A stretch of DNA of 64,000 bases from Siphonodentalium dalli (taxonomy: Eukaryota > Mollusca > Scaphopoda > Gadilida > Siphonodentaliidae). Made by a program: the position numbers and the translations under genes. The stretch spans positions 10,271,814 to 10,335,813 of the forward strand of contig CP136063.1 in assembly GCA_032622095.1 (NCBI GenBank), read 5' to 3'. The notes beneath the pieces were generated by a model, which saw nothing but the letters and a program-made list of their open reading frames with translations, was not told where the DNA came from and did not search any database. Of the stretch, positions 51,293 through 64,000 are shown piece by piece; the first letter of the stretch is position 1; each line of letters starts with the position of its first letter.

Positions 51293-54200
51293 TCATGTGA
51301 TATGTGCGGGAAATCAAGTATCATTATAAGTAACTTAACATTACATCGCTCGTATCCGTGTGATATGTGAGGGAAATCAAGTATCATTATAAGTAACTTA
51401 ACATTACATCGCTCGTATCCGTGTGATATGTGAGGGAAATCAAGTATCATTATAAGTAACTTAACCTTACATCGCTCGTATCGTGTGATATGTGAGGGAA
51501 ATCAAGTATCATTATAAGTCACTTAACCTTACATCGCTCGTATCCATGTGATATGTGAGGGAAATCAAGTATCAATGTAAGTAACTTAACCTTACATCGC
51601 TCGTATCCATGTGATATGTGAGGGAAATCAAGTATCATTATAAGTAACTTAACCTTACATCGCTCGTATCCGTGTGATATGTGAGGGGAATCAAGTATCA
51701 TTATAAGTAACTTAACATTACATCGCTCGTATCGTGTGATATGTGAGGGGAATCAAGTATCATTATAAGTAACTTAACATTACATCGCTCGTATCGTGTG
51801 ATATGTGAGGGGAATCAAGTATCATTATAAGTTACTTAACCTTACATCGCTCGTATCGTGTGATATGTGAGGGAAATCAAGTATCATTATAAGTAACTTA
51901 ACATTACATCGCTCGTATCCTTGTGATATGTGAGGGGAATCAAGTATCATTATAAGTAACTTAACATTACATCACTCGTATCGTGTGATATGTGAGGGGA
52001 ATCAAGTATCATTATAAGTTACTTAACATTACATCGCTCGTATCCTTGTGATATATGAGGGGAATCAAGTATCATTATAAGTAACTTAACCTTACATCGC
52101 TCGTATCGTGTGATATGTGAGGGGAATCAAGTATCATTATAAGTAACTTAACCTTACATCGCTCGTATCGTGTGATATGTGAGGGAAATCAAGTATCAAT
52201 GTAAGTCACTTAACCGAACATCGCTCGTATCCTTGTGATATGTGCATGAAATCAAGTATCATTATAAGTAACTTAACATTACATCGCTCGTATCGTGTGA
52301 TATGTGAGGGAAATCAAGTATCATTATAAGTCACTTAACCGAACATCGCTCGTATCCATGTGATATGTGCGGGTAATCAAGTATCATTATAAGTCACTTA
52401 ACCTTACATCGCTCGTATCCTTGTGATATGTGCAGGAAATCAAGTATCATTATAAGTCACTTAACATTACATCGCTCGTATCCTTGTGATATGTGCGGGA
52501 AATCAAGTATCATTATAAGTCACTTAACCTTACATCGCTCGTATCCTTGTGATATGTGCGGGAAATCAAGTATCATTATAAGTCACTTAACCTTACATCG
52601 CTCGTATCCGTGTGATATGTGAGGGGAATCAAGTATCATTATAAGTTACTTAACCGAACATCGCTCATATCGTGTGATATGTGCGGGAAATCAAGTATCA
52701 TTATAATTCACTTAACCGAACATCGCTCGTATCCATGTGATATGTGCGGGAAATCAAGTATCATTATAAGTCACTTAACCTTACATCGCTCGTATCCTTG
52801 TGATATGTGCAGGAAATCAAGTATCATTATAAGTAACTTAACATTACATCGCTCGTATCGTGTGATATGTGAGGGAAATCAAGTATCATTATAAGTCACT
52901 TAACCTTACATCGCTCGTATCCATGTGATATGTGCGGGAAATCAAGTATCATTATAAGTCACTTAACCGAACATCGCTCGTATCCTTGTGATATGTGCAG
53001 GAAATCAAGTATCATTATAAGTCACTTAACATTACATCGCTCGTATCGTGTGATATGTGCGGGAAATCAAGTATCATTATAAGTCACTTAACATTACATC
53101 GCTCGTATCCTTGTGATATGTGCAGGAAATCAAGTATCATTATAAGTAACTTAACATTACATCGCTCGTATCATGTGATATGTGCGGGAAATCAAGTATC
53201 ATTATAAGTAACTTAACATTACATCGCTCGTATCCGTGTGATATGTGAGGGAAATCAAGTATCATTATAAGTAACTTAACATTACATCGCTCGTATCCGT
53301 GTGATATGTGAGGGAAATCAAGTATCATTATAAGTAACTTAACCTTACATCGCTCGTATCGTGTGATATGTGAGGGAAATCAAGTATCAATGTAAGTAAC
53401 TTAACCTTACATCGCTCGTATCCATGTGATATGTGAGGGAAATCAAGTATCATTATAAGTAACTTAACCTTACATCGCTCGTATCCGTGTGATATGTGAG
53501 GGGAATCAAGTATCATTATAAGTAACTTAACATTACATCGCTCGTATCGTGTGATATGTGAGGGGAATCAAGTATCATTATAAGTAACTTAACATTACAT
53601 CGCTCGTATCGTGTGATATGTGAGGGGAATCAAGTATCATTATAAGTTACTTAACCTTACATCGCTCGTATCGTGTGATATGTGAGGGAAATCAAGTATC
53701 ATTATAAGTAACTTAACATTACATCGCTCGTATCCTTGTGATATGTGAGGGGAATCAAGTATCATTATAAGTAACTTAACATTACATCACTCGTATCGTG
53801 TGATATGTGAGGGGAATCAAGTATCATTATAAGTTACTTAACATTACATCGCTCGTATCCTTGTGATATATGAGGGGAATCAAGTATCATTATAAGTAAC
53901 TTAACCTTACATCGCTCGTATCGTGTGATATGTGAGGGGAATCAAGTATCATTATAAGTAACTTAACCTTACATCGCTCGTATCGTGTGATATGTGAGGG
54001 AAATCAAGTATCAATGTAAGTCACTTAACCGAACATCGCTCGTATCCTTGTGATATGTGCATGAAATCAAGTATCATTATAAGTAACTTAACATTACATC
54101 GCTCGTATCGTGTGATATGTGAGGGAAATCAAGTATCATTATAAGTCACTTAACCGAACATCGCTCGTATCCATGTGATATGTGCGGGAAATCAAGTATC

Positions 54201-57200
54201 ATTATAAGTCACTTAACCTTACATCGCTCGTATCCTTGTGATATGTGCAGGAAATCAAGTATCATTATAAGTCACTTAACATTACATCGCTCGTATCCTT
54301 GTGATATGTGCGGGAAATCAAGTATCATTATAAGTCACTTAACCTTACATCGCTCGTATCCTTGTGATATGTGCGGGAAATCAAGTATCATTATAAGTCA
54401 CTTAACCTTACATCGCTCGTATCCGTGTGATATGTGAGGGGAATCAAGTATCATTATAAGTTACTTAACCGAACATCGCTCATATCGTGTGATATGTGCG
54501 GGAAATCAAGTATCATTATAATTCACTTAACCGAACATCGCTCGTATCCATGTGATATGTGCGGGAAATCAAGTATCATTATAAGTCACTTAACCTTACA
54601 TCGCTCGTATCCTTGTGATATGTGCAGGAAATCAAGTATCATTATAAGTAACTTAACATTACATCGCTCGTATCGTGTGATATGTGAGGGAAATCAAGTA
54701 TCATTATAAGTCACTTAACCTTACATCGCTCGTATCCATGTGATATGTGCGGGAAATCAAGTATCATTATAAGTCACTTAACCGAACATCGCTCGTATCC
54801 TTGTGATATGTGCAGGAAATCAAGTATCATTATAAGTCACTTAACCTTACATCGCTCGTATCCATGTGATATGTGCGGGAAATCAAGTATCATTATAAGT
54901 CACTTAACCTTACATCGCTCGTATCCTTGTGATATGTGCAGGAAATCAAGTATCATTATAAGTAACTTAACATTACATCGCTCGTATCCTTGTGATATGT
55001 GAGGGGAATCAAGTATCAATGTAAGTTACTTAACCTTACATCGCTCGTATCGTGTGATATGTGCGGGAAATCAAGTAACATTATAAGTCACTTAACCTTA
55101 CATCGCTCGTATCCTTGTGATATGTGCAGGAAATCAAGTATCATTATAAGTAACTTAACATTACATCGCTCGTATCCTTGTGATATGTGAGGGGAATCAA
55201 GTATCAATGTAAGTTACTTAACCTTACATCGCTCGTATCGTGTGATATGTGCGGGAAATCAAGTATCATTATAAGTCACTTAACCTTACATCGCTCGTAT
55301 CCTTGTGATATGTGCAGGAAATCAAGTATCATTATAAGTAACTTAACATTACATCGCTCGTATCCTTGTGATATGTGAGGGGAATCAAGTATCAATGTAA
55401 GTTACTTAACCTTACATCGCTCGTATCGTGTGATATGTGCGGGAAATCAAGTATCATTATAAGTCACTTAACCTTACATCGCTCGTATCCTTGTGATATG
55501 TGCAGGAAATCAAGTATCATTATAAGTAACTTAACATTACATCGCTCGTATCGTGTGATATGTGAGGGGAATCAAGTATCATTATAAGTAACTTAACATT
55601 ACATCGCTCGTATCCGTGTGATATGTGCAGGAAATCAAGTATCATTATAAGTAACTTAACATTACATCGCTCGTATCGTGTGATATGTGAGGGGAATCAA
55701 GTATCATTATAAGTAACTTAACATTACATCGCTCGTATCGTGTGATATGTGAGGGGAATCAAGTATCATTATAAGTAACTTAACATTACATCGCTCGTAT
55801 CCTTGTGATATGTGCAGGAAATCAAGTATCATTATAAGTCACTTAACCGAACATCGCTCGTATCGTGTGATATGTGAGGGGAATCAAGTATCATTATAAG
55901 TAACTTAACATTACATCGCTCGTATCCGTGTGATATGTGAGGGGAATCAAGTATCATTATAAGTAACTTAACATTACATCGCTCGTATCGTGTGATATGT
56001 GAGGGGAATCAAGTATCATTATAAGTCACTTAACCTTACATCGCTCGTATCCTTGTGATATGTGCAGGAAATCAAGTATCATTATAAGTCACTTAACCTT
56101 ACATCGCTCGTATCCCTGTGATATGTGCAGGAAATCAAGTATCATTATAAGTAACTTAACATTACATCGCTCGTATCGTGTGATATGTGAGGGAAATCAA
56201 GTATCATTATAAGTCACTTAACCGAACATCGCTCGTATCCATGTGATATGTGCGGGAAATCAAGTATCATTATAAGTCACTTAACCGAACATCGCTCGTA
56301 TCGTGTGATATGTGAGGGAAATCAAGTATCATTATAAGTCACTTAACCTTACATCGCTCGTATCCGTGTGATATGTGAGGGAAATCAAGTATCATTATAA
56401 GTAACTTAACATTACATCGCTCGTATCGTGTGATATGTGCGGGAAATCAAGTATCATTATAAGTCACTTAACCGAACATCGCTCGTATCCTTGTAATATG
56501 TGAGGGAAATCAAGTATCATTATAAGTCACTTAACCGAACATCGCTCGTATCCTTGTAATATGTGCAGGAAATCAAGTATCATTATAAGTAACTTAACAT
56601 TACATCGCTCGTATCGTGTGATATGTGAGGGAAATCAAGTATCATTATAAGTAACTTAACCTTACATCGCTCGTATCCGTGTGATATGTGAGGGAAATCA
56701 AGTATCATTATAAGTCACTTAACATTACATCGCTCGTATCCGTGTGATATGTGAGGGAAATCAAGTATCATTATAAGTAACTTAACCTTACATCGCTCGT
56801 ATCCTTGTGATATGTGCGGGGAAATCAAGTATCATTATAAGTAACTTAACCTTACATCGCTCGTATCGTGTGATATGTGCGGGAAATCAAGTATCATTAT
56901 AAGTAACTTAACATTACATCGCTCGTATCCTTGTGATATGTGAGGGAAATCAAGTATCAATGTAAGTCACTTAACCTTACATCGCTCGTATCCGTGTGAT
57001 ATGTGAGGGAAATCAAGTATCATTATAAGTCACTTAACCTTACATCGCTCGTATCGTGTGATATGTGCAGGAAATCAAGTATCATTATAAGTCACTTAAC
57101 ATTACATCGCTCGTATCGTGTGATATGTGCAGGAAATCAAGTATCATTATAAGTCACTTAACCGAACATCGCTCGTATCCTTGTGATATGTGCAGGAAAT

Positions 57201-60200
57201 CAAGTATCATTATAAGTAACTTAACCTTACATCGCTCGTATCGTGTGATATGTGAGGGGAATCAAGTATCATTATAAGTAACTTAACCTTACATCGCTCG
57301 TATCGTGTGATATGTGAGGGAAATCAAGTATCATTATAAGTCACTTAACCGAACATCGCTCGTATCGTGTGATATGTGAGGGGAATCAAGTATCATTATA
57401 AGTAACTTAACCTTACATCGCTCGTATCCGTGTGATATGTGCGGGGAAATCAAGTATCATTATAAGTAACTTAACCTTACATCGCTCGTATCCGTGTGAT
57501 ATGTGAGGGAAATCAAGTATCATTATAAGTAACTTAACCTTACATCGCTCGTATCGTGTGATATGTGCAGGAAATCAAGTATCATTATAAGTAACTTAAC
57601 CTTACATCGCTCGTATCCGTGTGATATGTGAGGGGAATCAAGTATCAATGTAAGTCACTTAACATTACATCGCTCGTATCGTGTGATATGTGAGGGAAAT
57701 CAAGTATCATTATAAGTCACTTAACATTACATCGCTCGTATCCATGTGATATGTGAGGGAAATCAAGTATCATTATAAGTCACTTAACATTACATCGCTC
57801 GTATCGTGTGATATGTGCGGGGAATCAAGTATCAATGTAAGTCACTTAACATTACATCGCTCGTATCCATGTGATATGTGAGGGAAATCAAGTATCATTA
57901 TAAGTCACTTAACCGAACATCGCTCGTATCGTGTGATATGTGAGGGGAATCAAGTATCATTATAAGTCACTTAACATTACATCGCTCGTATCGTGTGATA
58001 TGTGAGGGAAATCAAGTATCAATGTAAGTCACTTAACATTACATCGCTCGTATCCATGTGATATGTGAGGGAAATCAAGTATCATTATAAGTCACTTAAC
58101 CGAACATCGCTCGTATCGTGTGATATGTGAGGGGAATCAAGTATCATTATAAGTAACTTAACATTACATCGCTCGTATCCTTGTGATATGTGAGGGAAAT
58201 CAAGTATCATTATAAGTCACTTAACCTTACATCGCTCGTATCGTGTGATATGTGCAGGGAAATCAAGTATCAATGTAAGTAACTTAACCTTACATCGCTC
58301 GTATCCGTGTGATATGTGCGGGAAATCAAGTATCATTATAAGTAACTTAACCTTACATCGCTCGTATCGTGTGATATGTGAGGGAAATCAAGTATCATTA
58401 TAAGTAACTTAACATTACATCGCTCGTATCGTGTGATATGTGAGGGAAATCAAGTATCATTATAAGTCACTTAACCTTACATCGCTCGTATCGTGTGATA
58501 TGTGCAGGGAAATCAAGTATCAATGTAAGTAACTTAACCTTACATCGCTCGTATCCTTGTGATATGTGAGGGAAATCAAGTATCATTATAAGTCACTTAA
58601 CATTACATCGCTCGTATCCGTGTGATATGTGAGGGAAATCAAGTATCATTATAAGTAACTTAACCTTACATCGCTCGTATCCGTGTGATATGTGCAGGAA
58701 ATCAAGTATCATTATAAGTAACTTAACCTTACATCGCTCGTATCGTGTGATATGTGCGGGAAATCAAGTATCATTATAAGTAACTTAACCTTACATCGCT
58801 CGTATCCGTGTGATATGTGCAGGAAATCAAGTATCATTATAAGTAACTTAACCTTACATCGCTCGTATCGTGTGATATGTGCGGGAAATCAAGTATCATT
58901 ATAAGTAACTTAACCTTACATCGCTCGTATCGTGTGATATGTGCGGGAAATCAAGTATCATTATAAGTAACTTAACCTTACATCGCTCGTATCCGTGTGA
59001 TATGTGAGGGAAATCAAGTATCATTATAAGTAACTTAACCTTACATCGCTCGTATCGTGTGATATGTGCAGGAAATCAAGTATCATTATAAGTCACTTAA
59101 CCTTACATCGCTCGTATCCGTGTGATATGTGAGGGGAATCAAGTATCAATGTTAGTCACTTAACATTACATCGCTCGTATCGTGTGATATGTGCAGGAAA
59201 TCAAGTATCATTATAAGTAACTTAACATTACATCGCTCGTATCGTGTGATATGTGCAGGAAATCAAGTATCATTATAAGTAACTTAACATTACATCGCTC
59301 GTATCGTGTGATATGTGCGGGAAATCAAGTATCATTATAAGTCACTTAACCGAACATCGCTCGTATCGTGTGATATGTGAGGGGAATCAAGTATCAATGT
59401 AAGTAACTTAACATTACATCGCTCGTATCGTGTGATATGTGAGGGGAATCAAGTATCATTATAAGTAACTTAACCTTACATCGCTCGTATCGTGTGATAT
59501 GTGCAGGAAATCAAGTATCATTATAAGTCACTTAACCTTACATCGCTCGTATCCGTGTGATATGTGAGGGGAATCAAGTATCAATGTGAGTCACTCAACA
59601 TTACATCGCTCGTATCGTGTGATATGTGCAGGAAATCAAGTATCATTATAAGTAACTTAACATTACATCGCTCGTATCCTTGTGATATGTGAGGGGAATC
59701 AAGTATCAATGTAAGTCACTTAACCTTACATCGCTCGTATCCTTGTGATATGTGCGGGAAATCAAGTATCATTATAAGTCACTTAACCGAACATCGCTCG
59801 TATCGTGTGATATGTGAGGGGAATCAAGTATCAATGTAAGTAACTTAACATTACATCGCTCGTATCGTGTGATATGTGCGGGAAATCAAGTATCATTATA
59901 AGTAACTTAACCTTACATCGCTCGTATCGTGTGATATGTGCAGGAAATCAAGTATCATTATAAGTCACTTAACCTTACATCGCTCGTATCCGTGTGATAT
60001 GTGAGGGGAATCAAGTATCAATGTGAGTCACTTAACATTACATCGCTCGTATCGTGTGATATGTGCAGGAAATCAAGTATCATTATAAGTAACTTAACAT
60101 TACATCGCTCGTATCGTGTGATATGTGCAGGAAATCAAGTATCATTATAAGTAACTTAACATTACATCGCTCGTATCGTGTGATATGTGCGGGAAATCAA

Positions 60201-63200
60201 GTATCATTATAAGTCACTTAACCGAACATCGCTCGTATCGTGTGATATGTGAGGGGAATCAAGTATCAATGTAAGTAACTTAACCTTACATCGCTCGTAT
60301 CGTGTGATATGTGCAGGAAATCAAGTATCATTATAAGTCACTTAACATTACATCGCTCGTATCATGTGATATGTGAGGGGAATCAAGTATCAATGTAAGT
60401 CACTTAACATTACATCGCTCGTATCGTGTGATATGTGAGGGAAATCAAGTATCATTATAAGTCACTTAACCGAACATCGCTCGTATCCGTGTGATATGTG
60501 AGGGAAATCAAGTATCAATGTAAGTCACTTAACATTACATCGCTCGTATCCGTGTGATATGTGAGGGAAATCAAGTATCATTATAAGTCACTTAACCTTA
60601 CATCGCTCGTATCGTGTGATATGTGAGGGAAATCAAGTATCATTATAAGTCACTTAACCTTACATCGCTCGTATCCGTGTGATATGTGAGGGAAATCAAG
60701 TATCATTATAAGTAACTTAACATTACATCGCTCGTATCGTGTGATATGTGCGGGAAATCAAGTATCATTATAAGTCACTTAACCGAACATCGCTCGTATC
60801 GTGTGATATGTGAGGGGAATCAAGTATCAATGTAAGAAACTTAACCTTACATCGCTCGTATCGTGTGATATGTGAGGGAAATCAAGTATCATTATAAGTC
60901 ACTTAACATTACATCGCTCGTATCGTGTGATATGTGCGGGAAATCAAGTATCATTATAAGTCACTTAACATTACATCGCTCGTATCCTTGTGATATGTGC
61001 AGGAAATCAAGTATCATTATAAGTAACTTAACATTACATCGCTCGTATCATGTGATATGTGCGGGAAATCAAGTATCATTATAAGTAACTTAACATTACA
61101 TCGCTCGTATCCGTGTGATATGTGAGGGAAATCAAGTATCATTATAAGTAACTTAACATTACATCGCTCGTATCCGTGTGATATGTGAGGGAAATCAAGT
61201 ATCATTATAAGTAACTTAACCTTACATCGCTCGTATCGTGTGATATGTGAGGGAAATCAAGTATCAATGTAAGTAACTTAACCTTACATCGCTCGTATCC
61301 ATGTGATATGTGAGGGAAATCAAGTATCATTATAAGTAACTTAACCTTACATCGCTCGTATCCGTGTGATATGTGAGGGGAATCAAGTATCATTATAAGT
61401 AACTTAACATTACATCGCTCGTATCGTGTGATATGTGAGGGGAATCAAGTATCATTATAAGTAACTTAACATTACATCGCTCGTATCGTGTGATATGTGA
61501 GGGGAATCAAGTATCATTATAAGTTACTTAACCTTACATCGCTCGTATCGTGTGATATGTGAGGGAAATCAAGTATCATTATAAGTAACTTAACATTACA
61601 TCGCTCGTATCCTTGTGATATGTGAGGGGAATCAAGTATCATTATAAGTAACTTAACATTACATCACTCGTATCGTGTGATATGTGAGGGGAATCAAGTA
61701 TCATTATAAGTTACTTAACATTACATCGCTCGTATCCTTGTGATATATGAGGGGAATCAAGTATCATTATAAGTAACTTAACCTTACATCGCTCGTATCG
61801 TGTGATATGTGAGGGGAATCAAGTATCATTATAAGTAACTTAACCTTACATCGCTCGTATCGTGTGATATGTGAGGGAAATCAAGTATCAATGTAAGTCA
61901 CTTAACCGAACATCGCTCGTATCCTTGTGATATGTGCATGAAATCAAGTATCATTATAAGTAACTTAACATTACATCGCTCGTATCGTGTGATATGTGAG
62001 GGAAATCAAGTATCATTATAAGTCACTTAACCGAACATCGCTCGTATCCATGTGATATGTGCGGGAAATCAAGTATCATTATAAGTCACTTAACCTTACA
62101 TCGCTCGTATCCTTGTGATATGTGCAGGAAATCAAGTATCATTATAAGTCACTTAACATTACATCGCTCGTATCCTTGTGATATGTGCGGGAAATCAAGT
62201 ATCATTATAAGTCACTTAACCTTACATCGCTCGTATCCTTGTGATATGTGCGGGAAATCAAGTATCATTATAAGTCACTTAACCTTACATCGCTCGTATC
62301 CGTGTGATATGTGAGGGGAATCAAGTATCATTATAAGTTACTTAACCGAACATCGCTCATATCGTGTGATATGTGCGGGAAATCAAGTATCATTATAATT
62401 CACTTAACCGAACATCGCTCGTATCCATGTGATATGTGCGGGAAATCAAGTATCATTATAAGTCACTTAACCTTACATCGCTCGTATCCTTGTGATATGT
62501 GCAGGAAATCAAGTATCATTATAAGTAACTTAACATTACATCGCTCGTATCGTGTGATATGTGAGGGAAATCAAGTATCATTATAAGTCACTTAACCTTA
62601 CATCGCTCGTATCCATGTGATATGTGCGGGAAATCAAGTATCATTATAAGTCACTTAACCGAACATCGCTCGTATCCTTGTGATATGTGCAGGAAATCAA
62701 GTATCATTATAAGTCACTTAACATTACATCGCTCGTATCGTGTGATATGTGCGGGAAATCAAGTATCATTATAAGTCACTTAACATTACATCGCTCGTAT
62801 CCTTGTGATATGTGCAGGAAATCAAGTATCATTATAAGTAACTTAACATTACATCGCTCGTATCATGTGATATGTGCGGGAAATCAAGTATCATTATAAG
62901 TAACTTAACATTACATCGCTCGTATCCGTGTGATATGTGAGGGAAATCAAGTATCATTATAAGTAACTTAACATTACATCGCTCGTATCCGTGTGATATG
63001 TGAGGGAAATCAAGTATCATTATAAGTAACTTAACCTTACATCGCTCGTATCGTGTGATATGTGAGGGAAATCAAGTATCAATGTAAGTAACTTAACCTT
63101 ACATCGCTCGTATCCATGTGATATGTGAGGGAAATCAAGTATCATTATAAGTAACTTAACCTTACATCGCTCGTATCCGTGTGATATGTGAGGGGAATCA

Positions 63201-64000
63201 AGTATCATTATAAGTAACTTAACATTACATCGCTCGTATCGTGTGATATGTGAGGGGAATCAAGTATCATTATAAGTAACTTAACATTACATCGCTCGTA
63301 TCGTGTGATATGTGAGGGGAATCAAGTATCATTATAAGTTACTTAACCTTACATCGCTCGTATCGTGTGATATGTGAGGGAAATCAAGTATCATTATAAG
63401 TAACTTAACATTACATCGCTCGTATCCTTGTGATATGTGAGGGGAATCAAGTATCATTATAAGTAACTTAACATTACATCACTCGTATCGTGTGATATGT
63501 GAGGGGAATCAAGTATCATTATAAGTTACTTAACATTACATCGCTCGTATCCTTGTGATATATGAGGGGAATCAAGTATCATTATAAGTAACTTAACCTT
63601 ACATCGCTCGTATCGTGTGATATGTGAGGGGAATCAAGTATCATTATAAGTAACTTAACCTTACATCGCTCGTATCGTGTGATATGTGAGGGAAATCAAG
63701 TATCAATGTAAGTCACTTAACCGAACATCGCTCGTATCCTTGTGATATGTGCATGAAATCAAGTATCATTATAAGTAACTTAACATTACATCGCTCGTAT
63801 CGTGTGATATGTGAGGGAAATCAAGTATCATTATAAGTCACTTAACCGAACATCGCTCGTATCCATGTGATATGTGCGGGAAATCAAGTATCATTATAAG
63901 TCACTTAACCTTACATCGCTCGTATCCTTGTGATATGTGCAGGAAATCAAGTATCATTATAAGTCACTTAACATTACATCGCTCGTATCCTTGTGATATG
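51293..64000 (+). repeat. 1,815-bp higher-order block, four copies
   Basis: A shared anchor (tatcatgtgatatgtgcggg followed by three tgaggg units) lies at 51,293, 53,171, 61,048 and 62,863. The rare marker 'tgtgcatgaaatc' lies at 52,241, 54,056, 61,933 and 63,748. Lags are 1,815 (1,878 for the first anchor, one extra unit), 7,877 and 1,815. The last copy is cut by the window edge. A block of about 29 units was duplicated in tandem and the pair is present twice. Confidence 0.85.
54880..55570 (+). repeat. 188-bp trimeric subarray
   Basis: Three-unit groups start at 54,999, 55,187 and 55,375, each 188 bp apart, alternating tgagggg/aatgtaag, tgcggg and tgcagg units in fixed order. Confidence 0.8.

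Larger units (their letters stand above)
22891..64000 (+). repeat. Zinc-finger-derived 62/63-bp satellite array
   Basis: About 41.1 kb of head-to-tail units, roughly 650 copies, open at the right window edge. A 63-bp unit runs from tgatatgtgcgggaaatcaa through gtatcattataagtcactta and accttacatcgctcgtatcc to gtg. In the finger frame it reads CDMCGKSSIIISHLTLHRSYP, 21 residues in place of 28. The common 62-bp form lacks one C (tatccgtg becomes tatcgtg). Variable sites mix freely: tgcggg, tgcagg, tgaggg or tgagggg; attataag or aatgtaag; gtcac, gtaac or gttac; aaccttac, aaccgaac or aacattac; tatcg, tatccg, tatcat, tatcctt or tatccat. The TGA variants put a stop at the second zinc Cys, and 62-bp units shift the frame, so no long protein is possible. 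The longest in-frame runs are seven or fewer short fingers. Units near the left edge (22.9-26.5 kb) vary more in length and sequence. Confidence 0.97.

Noticed and set aside
51262-51450. Minus-strand 60-62-residue tandem peptides (DFPHISHGYERC type), also at 34,281, 53,140, 61,017 and 62,832
   Set aside because: They are the complementary reading of the satellite and repeat with its period; no independent support.
22891-64000. Regular direct repeats resembling a CRISPR array
   Set aside because: Units are contiguous 62/63-bp repeats with no unique spacers, the locus is eukaryotic, and no Cas genes are present.

Overview
This is a eukaryotic window with metazoan character. It has one intron-bounded exon with consensus splice sites, C2H2 zinc-finger sequence, many dispersed repeats and MITE-like elements, microsatellites, a 100-N scaffold gap and a very large satellite. 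The HECT-like protein family, the repeat families and the frequent TACATGTA-type motifs suggest a marine invertebrate, possibly a mollusc or other lophotrochozoan. That placement is an inference with low confidence. No rRNA or tRNA gene was recognised, and no bacterial-style operon is present.

Left part (1-9,008): mostly dispersed repeats of three families, here called A, B and C, each with more than one copy or internal tandem repeats, plus several hairpins. They surround one confident exon on the minus strand (2,846-4,556). It encodes a SAM-like/HECT-like protein and lacks the exon expected to carry the catalytic C-lobe. A scaffold gap follows at 9,009-9,108.

Middle part (9,109-20,810): a frameshifted C2H2 zinc-finger pseudogene (about 9,680-10,379) runs directly into a 530-bp GC-rich block of nested palindromes. 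Next come two larger elements with terminal inverted repeats (11,494-12,963 and 13,860-15,806), a duplicated minisatellite-bearing segment, a 610-bp tandem repeat, two copies of one MITE family and a long (GA)n tract.

Right part (20,811-64,000): an open 408-codon C2H2 zinc-finger gene (13 fingers, linker TGDRPY) is followed by frameshifted finger remnants. These lead into about 41 kb of uninterrupted 62/63-bp satellite that reaches the window edge. Each 63-bp unit can be read as a zinc finger shortened from 28 to 21 codons. The relic finger beside the array still holds the 21 nt (7 codons) that the satellite unit lacks. Most units then lost coding capacity through a 1-bp deletion (63 to 62 bp) or a TGC-to-TGA change at the second zinc cysteine. 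The array of roughly 650 units has nested higher-order repeats with lags of 119, 188, 375, 1,749, 1,815, 2,112 and 3,999 bp.

The main discovery candidate is the birth of a megasatellite from a zinc-finger exon, with founder, intermediates and higher-order structure all visible in one locus. I see no sign that the satellite encodes a functional long protein. Whether it is transcribed, or is structural or centromeric, cannot be decided from sequence alone.
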